DNA from: Medicago truncatula
Taxonomy: Eukaryota; Streptophyta; Magnoliopsida; Fabales; Fabaceae
Assembly: GCF_003473485.1 (NCBI RefSeq)
Contig: NC_053048.1
Span: forward strand, 44,946,755-45,010,754
Direction: 5' to 3'
DNA: 64,000 bases
Part shown: positions 57,191 to 64,000 of the stretch, in pieces
How positions within the stretch are numbered: the stretch's first letter is position 1
Layout of the letters: each line of letters begins with the position of its first letter
Made by a program: the position numbers and the translations under genes
Notes under the pieces: generated by a model
The model's database searches: none
Told to the model about the DNA's origin: nothing
The model's input: only the letters and a program-made list of their open reading frames with translations

Positions 57191-59184
57191 GAGCAGTAGA
57201 GAATGTGTCCTATTTTTGCAACACAGAACGCGTCTGACATGACACTACATGGTTGTAACAATGCTTTAAAAAAACCAAAACAAAAATTGGAAAAAACTTG
57301 TGTTGAGAGAAAGAACTTAACTTCTGAGTGACTGAGTGAAAAATCAAGACTAAACTAAGAATGTAAAAGAAAAAGGTAAAACGTTAGTAGCAAATGTGTT
57401 ACTTTTGTTGCTGGTGTTTAGGATATAAAGTTGAGCCAGCGCAAACCATTATTAATGGGTCAAGTGTATTGAATCTTTATTTTTGAAGTTTAAACTAATC
57501 ATAAGATGTGTTGTTTGAATTGGATGCAAAACTGGAAGTTGATTGGTTTAATAGAAAAACTTCCTTAACTCTATTGATCATTTTATTCTTGATTGTAAGT
57601 TTCTTTTATCTCAAGTAGGAAATATCTCAGCTCATTTTGGTATAAAAAACATTAAGACATATACTATATGTATATATCTTATTGATTATATAATATATAC
57701 ATAAATATTTGAATAGCCACAATACCCGCATTACACCACACAGCTATCTGAATAATGTTGGCAAATAATTCTTGGATGTACACAAAGATTTGGTTGATCA
57801 CACACACAAAAAAATACAAAACTCATAAGATTATTTTAAAAATTATTATTTAATTATTCCATTTTTTTGTGGCCAAACACAAAAGAATTGCTCAATGTTG
57901 GGGCCAATGGGTATATGTAAAGCGAGATTGACAACCTAAATAGAAACAATAAACATCAACCAGAAAACGTGGTTTTTGAGCGACTCACCTGTGAAGTGCT
58001 TATGATCATAGATAAATTCTGGATATGTTGTAATCTGGCAATTGGACCAAAAGGATGTGGATTTTTCTCTCTTTTAGCCGCGTTCCAGAAAACCTTTAAT
58101 AATATTGGAGCATTAACATCAAATTCCGTCAGGGTGTGACCACTATATTCAAAGGATGTGAGATTCAATGCATTGATATCTATGCGTCGAGGTAAATGTC
58201 TATAGCCACAATCAATTAATTTCAAATGACGCAACTTTGGACTGGTAATATTCAAATCACGTACCATCCTGCAATTCTTAAAGGTGAGGTTCGAGTTGGA
58301 GACATTCAGAAAACAAAAGAGGTATGACATCATCTTGGAGACATCTTTGGATTCCATCAAACACAATGGTTGTCACATTTTTCAGTCCAGAAAACTCAAA
58401 AGCATTGGTGAATTGACCACCTCTGTAGGTAGAAATTTGACTACTTCTGTAGCTAAACTTGGATAGGATTTGAGCCTGAATGTTCATCATGTGTATGTGT
58501 AGTGGATAACTAGAATTGAAAGAATATTCGATGGATGAGAGATTTGATGCAATGATATCTATATTCCTCACCCTCCCAAGTTGATCTCCACAGTTAACAA
58601 TGTTCAAATGAAACAATGTTGGACTGGTGATTTTTAAGTCAGAGTTCAAATCACACTGATCAAGGGTGAAGTTTACAAGATGAATGCAATTTGAAAACAA
58701 ACCCTGAAGTAGATTTTGATTCACATTAAGTAGTTGCAACACAAGAAGAGTTCTCAAATTCTTGAATCCTGAGAAATCAAAAGGTGCTAGTAGGTAGCAA
58801 CTTTGTAGGTGAAGATAAGTGAGAGAATCAGTGTCCGATAAGAGAGTAAAGGAAAATTTGTATAGCAAACTATATGGATACAAAAAATTAATTGGATCAT
58901 TAGTTTCAGATGAGAAGAGCAATTCAATACGTTTGGCACCCTTAGTAATTCCTTTGGAAATCATTCTGTCAATTGCATCTTGTGTTTAGAACCTAATGGA
59001 AAATTTACTCGGATTGAACTAATCATATCATCTTGATAATGCAGCATGAATTGATCCAATCTTTTGGCAAATTCAGATTGAAACCCTTGAAGGAGTGGAA
59101 GGCTTTTCGGTAACTCTTGAACTGTATTAGAGTCAAACATGTTATGGAGATCAAAATTGAGGTCCATTCTTAATGACCATTCAT

Positions 59185-59512
59185 CAGGGCCGGCCCATAG
59201 CCCGTCGAGGCTGGGCGACGACACCGGGCCTCCAATTTTTTGGGGCCCAAAATATTTTTTTTTAATATGTAAGACACGAAAATAATGATTATATATCTAT
59301 TAAAAGCGAATTAATTTAATTTGTCAGCTTGCTTTAGTGGCGTGGCCACTTTTTGTTGAGTGTGAGGTCATGTGTTCAAGACCCACCAAAGTGTGATTTT
59401 TAATATATTTTTTTTAAATAACTTATTTATTTTTTTGGGGCCCAGATTTTTTTTTTTTTTACATCCCTTATAAAATTAAAACCGGGCCTATGAATTTGTT
59501 AAGACGGCCCTG
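59185..59512. mobile_element. hAT-type MITE in the F-box exon, copy 2
   Basis: 328 bp with ends CAGGGCCGGCCC and GACGGCCCTG, flanked by the perfect 8-bp duplication CCATTCAT (59177-59184 and 59513-59520), the hallmark of hAT. The same element is at 7001-7334. Confidence 0.93.
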
Positions 59513-60144
59513 CCATTCATGACGCCAATGTTTTGACAGTGTGCTTGTTTTCACCAAATCCTTCAAACCTAACCTTGAAAAGATATTCGATAAAATGCAA
59601 TCAGGCAACTCAATCTTGGGCTTTTTAGACCTCCTCTTCATTGCTACTGCAATTAATAACGAGTAAACACCAGAATTTAAATTAAAACTAAAACATAAAC
59701 AATCAAACAAAACTATAATAGATTTTATTTTTAGTTACATGATGGTACTACAGAATATACACACAGGCGATTGTAGATAAATAGGTAAAGAACTAATTAG
59801 AACCTGCAGAAGAAAATTCGGCTGTTGTAGAAGACGATGCTTGTGTTGAAGAAGATTAATGGGGACGGCTCAGATGGAAAACCTAAAGAATTAGGATTTG
59901 TTTTTCTAGATTATTATTTATAGAGTCGTAAGAACAAACGAGATTAAAAAAATTAAAAATACTAAAAACTATTTACATAAAAAAATTAAAATAGTTATAA
60001 CTAAATATAGGATTTTTTATCTATACTATACTATACCACTACCATAAAAAAAAACTATATAGTAAGAGAATGGGGATTTTATGATACTTTGGGTTGACTT
60101 ATTTGTTATTTCTATTATACCCTTAAATAATTTGCTTGTCCATG

Positions 60145-60266
60145 TGAGCTTAGCTCAGTTGGTAGGGATATTGCATTATTTATGCAGGGGTCGGGGTTCG
60201 AACCATGAACACCCCACTTCTCCACATTTAATTGTGTGAGCTCTAGCCACTAGACTAAAAAAAAAA
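60145..60266 (+). mobile_element. tRNA-derived SINE
   Basis: GTGAGCTTAGCTCAGTTGGT (A box) and GGGGTTCGAACC (B box), a short body ending CTCTAGCCACTAGACT and an A-run. Same family as 18942-19081, which ends CTCTAGTCACTAGGCC on its own strand. Target duplication is not clear. Confidence 0.82.
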
Positions 60267-60869
60267 TATATTTGTATATAATAATGTTATATTGTTGGTG
60301 TTATAAAAAATAAGAATGTTTGTTATATCTCTTATATTATTGTTGTTATTGAAAAATATAAATATAGTTTGTTGAGTTTGTTACATTTGAAAGTCACAAA
60401 TATCTATATTTATATTTTTAAACTATATAAAAAATTATATAAAATATCGTTTATAATTTACATGCATTTTTTTATTTTATTTTATAAAATATGATTATTA
60501 ATCTACACAAGTTAGCGCAACAAAAAGAGCAAAAAAAAAAACGAACACACGAGTGTCCATCTTTTCGCTAGTGTATATAATAGCGTTCAGCTCGTCGGAG
60601 TCCCTTCGTATGTCCTCTCTTCTTATTGTGATAATACATATAAATTACGAACAATAATTGTTATACATGTATTTTAATTTTAGTGGGTTTTAAGCAATCT
60701 TAATCAGTTGTACTAATCTCCAACAATAGATGGGGACTGTCCTAGTTCATAGTCATTTTGATTATATTGGTGCTATATATTTTAGCATTTGAATAAATGA
60801 AGTTTATTTATTGTAAAAAAAGAAGTGATAATGCACAAAAGTAACATAATATTTATTAAGGAGTGTTTT
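60267..60869. other. Intergenic, nothing recognised
   Basis: AT-rich spacer. 60858-60869 is the left target-site duplication of the LINE that follows. Confidence 0.45.
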
Positions 60870-62970
60870 GGTAGTCCCCAACGACTAAATGATTTTAGAC
60901 CAATTTCATTGGTGGATAGCATGTATAAAATTTTGGCGAAGGTGCTTGCTAACAGACTTCGCTCTATGATTGACTATGTTGTTTCGGACACCCAGTCGGC
61001 TTTCATAAAATGCCGTCTGATTTTGGATGGCATTTTTGTTGCAAATGAAATAGTTGATGAAGCTCATAGATGTAAAAAAGAATTGATTCTGTTCAAGGTG
61101 GATTTTGAGAAAGCATTTCATTCAATAGACTGGGGTATTTAGATGAGGTTATGGGGAAAATGAGCTTTCTGACTCTTTGGAGAAAATGGATAACAGAGTG
61201 CATTGAAACATCTACTGCTTCGGTCTTGGTAAACAGGTCTCCAACTGATGAGTTTTCTTTGGGGAGGGGGTTGAGACAGGGTGACCCTCTCTCCCCATTT
61301 TCGTTCATGTTAGCTGCAGATAGGCATGACAATGGGGCGGGGTGGGGACGGGTTTTACCTTCCCCGTTCCCATACTCGATTCTCATATACTTACCCGTTA
61401 CCCTACCCATACTCAACGGGGATGAGAAATTGAATCCCATCCCCGTCCCCGATGGGTTTGGGTATCCCCGCCCCATCCCCGTCCCGGCATTGAATATATT
61501 TTTTTTAATAAAAAATAGAAGTTATTTTGCATCCCCAAGAGCAACGTTGTAATACATCATCCAACAATACGCTCACTTTAACATTTGTTAGACGGAATGA
61601 TTTAGTTGATCCTTTAGATATCAATGGTAGTAATTATCAAACAAAATAACATGACATATCAACATAAAATAATTTTTTACATTTGGGACGGGTTTAGGTA
61701 TGGGTTCGGGGTGGGTACCTATATAGCCGTTATCCGTTCCATACCCATGTTTTGAAATCGGGGAAAACCCATACCCATACCCAAACCCAGTCAAAACGGG
61801 AAAATCCGTCAAATTGAGTTTGGTTCGGGCGGGTAACCGTGGGTATAGTTTTTGTTGCCATGCCTAGCTGCAGAAGGTTCTAATGTGTTGATGGAGTCGT
61901 TATTGGCTAATAATCTCTTTTTCGGCTATAAGGTGTGTGACAATAATACGACAGTTGTGTCTCATCTTCAGTTCGCAAATGACACCTTGATTTTGGGAGA
62001 TAAATCGTGTGCTAATATTAGGTCCATGCATACTATTCTTATTTTTTTTGAAACTTTGTTGGGTTTAAAGGTGAATTTTTCGAAAAGTCATTTAGTAGGT
62101 GTGAATGTTGCAATGTCTTGGTTGTCAAAAGCGGCTATGGTGCTGAATTGTAAGGTGGGTTCCATTCCCTTTGTGTATATGGGCGTGCCTATTGTTGGTA
62201 ACGCTCGACGCTTGTCCTTTTGGGATCCTTTTATTAATCGTATTAAGACTAGACTGTCAGGTTGAAAATCGAAGCTTCTGTCTCTGGGTGGTCGTTTGGT
62301 TTTGCTGAAGTCTGTCTTGTCGTCGCTGCCTGTTTATGCTCTTTCTTTTGTCAAGGCTCCGTCAGGTATCGTCTCCTCTATCGAATCTATTTTTTTTTGG
62401 GGTGGGGCGGGGGGGAGTGATGACCACAGGAAAATAGCTTGGGTGGATTGGAACACTGTTTGTAGGAGTAAGGAGGTTGGTGGTTTGGGGGTAAGGAGAA
62501 TTAGTGAGTTTAATATTGCATTGTTAGGGAAGTAGTGTTGGAGGTTGATGACAGATACTAGTAGTTTGTGGTTTAGGGTGTTGTCAGCGCGGTATGGCTT
62601 GGAGGGTAGGCGGTTGAAGGGGGGAGGCCGTGAGGCCTAGTCTCTAGGATTAAGTCAGGTGGTAGGTTTAAAGGTTAACGACAAAATATGCTTAATAAGT
62701 CAGGTGGTCGATAGGATTAAGTCTCTCGCTTTTAGGTGGTTGAAGGTGAAATTTCCTACTCTTCCCTTTAACTACCATAGATGGTGGCTTAGTCTGTTCA
62801 CCTTGTTAGGCATAGGTTGATAGTTATTTCTTTTTTGTTTGTTTTTGTACAGTTTCCTCTTGTAAATATTGTTTCGACGTTGTTTGTCCTTCCTATGTAC
62901 ACCTTGTGCTAGGAAAGACTTTTTGAGTTGGTAATATATTCCATTTTAGCCTCTTCAAAAAAAAAAAAAA
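60870..62970 (+). mobile_element. L1-type LINE (family A), broken and carrying a nested MITE
   Basis: It begins inside the reverse transcriptase (SPQRLNDFRPISLV). It shows VDFEKAFHSIDWG, RQGDPLSPFSFML, an altered catalytic box (QFANDTL, in place of FADD), GVPIVGNARR, and a C-terminal piece ending TLLGIG. 3' UTR and A-tail to 62970. Flanks carry a 12-bp duplication AAGGAGTGTTTT (60858-60869, 62969-62980). Lesions: a one-base frameshift near 61133, the 546-bp MITE at 61321-61866, stops around 62265 and 62535, and an internal loss of the zinc-knuckle region near 62600-62720, where AAGTCAGGTGGT occurs twice 45 bp apart. Confidence 0.92.
61321..61866. mobile_element. GC-rich hAT-like MITE, copy 2, nested in a LINE
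   Basis: 546 bp with ends TAGGCATGACAATGGGGCGG and TTGCCATGCCTA, flanked by the perfect 8-bp duplication GCTGCAGA (61313-61320 and 61867-61874). Opposite orientation to 48498-49055. Confidence 0.93.
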
Positions 62971-62980
62971 GGAGTGTTTT

Positions 62981-63429
62981 AAACACTTTATTAAGAAATC
63001 ATAAGATATATTCAAAGTTCCTTAAAAAAAAAAGATATATTTTCTTTTTAGGAAAAAAAAAAAGGATATATTCAAAGTTAAAATATATCCACAATTATAA
63101 AAAAATAAAAATAATCAAGCATATAAAAAAGAGCCGTATCTTGTGGTTTGCTACTTAATAACTAGACTAAAACGATGTTTGAAATGAAACAAAGCCAATG
63201 CAAATATATGAATTTACGATGAAATTACGAGCATTGAATCATTGAGGGTGCCAAGAAAGCGCAAAGATAATCAAAGACAAAATAGCATACATATCATGTG
63301 ACATCTGCTAAGTCTTTAAGGTGCAATTCAAAACTATTACATATTTGGGCAACAGTGCCATGCACAGAAACAAATAGATTCATAATAGAATATAATGCTC
63401 TCAGATTCTTTTGGTTAAGATACTGTTTT
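62981..63429. other. Intergenic, nothing recognised
   Basis: AT-rich. A near-repeat of AAGATATATTCAAAGTT occurs at about 63003 and 63064. Confidence 0.4.
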
Positions 63430-63870
63430 AGAAACAGAAAGAAGGAATGGATTTAAATAGATTGAAAAGAAAAGAGAAATGAGCCTTCATAATATAATAG
63501 AATATATTAGAGAAGGTAACCGTTCGATCTAAAAATGGTTGAGCCTCTATCAGACCAAGCTTGATCGCCTACAATCAAATACAACATTCAGCTCGATTGC
63601 ACACCTAAAGCATTAAGCCTTATGCTCTTGAAACCCAAGTTTCAAATTTTGTACTAGAATTGTGCAACTAGTGTAAATTGACCAGGAAAAACACAACAAA
63701 CATTCTTTACGCAAACACCTTCCACCAGTTAAAACTCCCCAACTCAATCCATCTATCCCACAATAGTTCCCTGACGAATTTTGTTGAACAAATCTCTTCA
63801 TCAAAGGCTACAACAACGACACTAATGACTTTAAAGAATATCTTAATTCTAATTGAAAGGTTAAACATGT
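63430..63870. repeat. Segments shared with the F-box pseudogene locus
   Basis: 63430-63490 (AGAAGGAATGGATTTAAATAG, shortened here) matches 56577-56640, and 63533-63870 matches 54660-55230, all in the same orientation but in swapped order. The last 130 bp of the window is unassigned. Confidence 0.75.
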
Positions 63871-64000
63871 GAGGCCGCGCACTATAAACTTATCAAGCGT
63901 TCATAATAGGATAAGAGTTTGTTATATGAAAACCACTTATTTATAAGATCTTTTAACAAGACCAGCATCTCTAACACTACAATGATTCCTTCAAATATAA

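Larger units (their letters stand above)
55444..59850 (-). pseudogene. F-box/LRR/FBD protein gene, inactivated
   Basis: Order on the minus strand: a 5'-UTR exon with donor CTGCAG|GTTC at 59803/59802; acceptor ATTGCAG| at 59647; ATG at 59641 and an F-box (KIELPDCILSNIFSRLGLKD, then LVKTSTLSKHWRHEW). A long LRR exon runs to the donor CACAG|GTGAGT at 57989/57988, then a 150-bp phase-0 exon 57037-56888 (VGELKKILVKFQNLRQLELF...). An FBD-like C-terminal exon lies at about 55735-55444 (NDLKYVELCGCICSINVIEL). Such proteins are SCF ubiquitin-ligase subunits. Lesions: a hAT-type MITE at 59185-59512 inside the F-box region; a frameshift near 58980 (two overlapping frames around GATGCAATTGACAGAATG); another near 58300; and a decayed duplicate of the 150-bp exon. 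A legume F-box family like this is large, so loss of one copy is unremarkable. Confidence 0.85.

Noticed and set aside
60145..60210. Possible tRNA gene
   Set aside because: A and B boxes are present, but the sequence does not close into a cloverleaf by eye and is followed by a SINE body and A-tail.
61151..61552. ORF that joins RT to a Gly/Pro-rich tail
   Set aside because: The tail is the nested GC-rich MITE read in frame, not a protein domain fusion.
1..64000. CRISPR array, operon, phage or undescribed defence system
   Set aside because: The window is plant nuclear DNA with split genes. No regularly spaced direct repeats with unique spacers and no microbial gene blocks were seen.

Overview
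The window is nuclear DNA of a dicot plant, most likely a legume of the Medicago/Trifolium type. It is AT-rich, has GT-AG split genes, and carries a dense mix of LINEs, tRNA-derived SINEs and short inverted-repeat elements (MITEs). The legume assignment rests on the style of the repeats and gene families, so it is inference. I saw no LTR-retrotransposon polyprotein, no organellar block, no bacterial-type operon and no CRISPR array. I found no undescribed biological system. What stands out is nested transposon structure and several dated-looking gene breakages.

Five intact protein genes can be modelled exon by exon. They are: a SKIP30-type F-box/kelch gene (minus, CDS 9396-10433, with introns in both UTRs); two GPI-anchored non-specific lipid-transfer proteins with the same three-exon layout, placed head to head (minus 17643-18537; plus 26503-28440); a type I inositol-polyphosphate 5-phosphatase of the CVP2/CVL1 type (minus 30077-33241, 10 coding exons, 556 aa); and a homocysteine S-methyltransferase of the HMT2 type (minus 42431-48061, 7 exons, 340 aa). 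In all the multi-exon models the exon phases add up to an open frame.

Two genes are broken. A Restorer-of-fertility-like PPR gene (minus 53069-54295) has lost part of its repeat array and its 3' end is out of use. An F-box/LRR/FBD gene (minus 55444-59850) carries a 328-bp hAT-type MITE in its first coding exon, at least two frameshifts and a duplicated, decayed exon.

The rest is repeats. 0.8-8.1 kb is a run of inverted-repeat elements and a LINE relic. 18.9-21.5 kb holds a SINE and a 5'-truncated LINE with a 718-codon open frame between the lipid-transfer genes. 37-40 kb holds several MITEs, one nested in another. 48.3-51.2 kb and 60.1-63 kb hold SINEs, two LINEs of one family and two copies of a GC-rich hAT-like MITE. 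Many insertions still show target-site duplications, which fixes their borders. The genes are functionally unrelated neighbours; only the two lipid-transfer genes look like a local duplicate pair.
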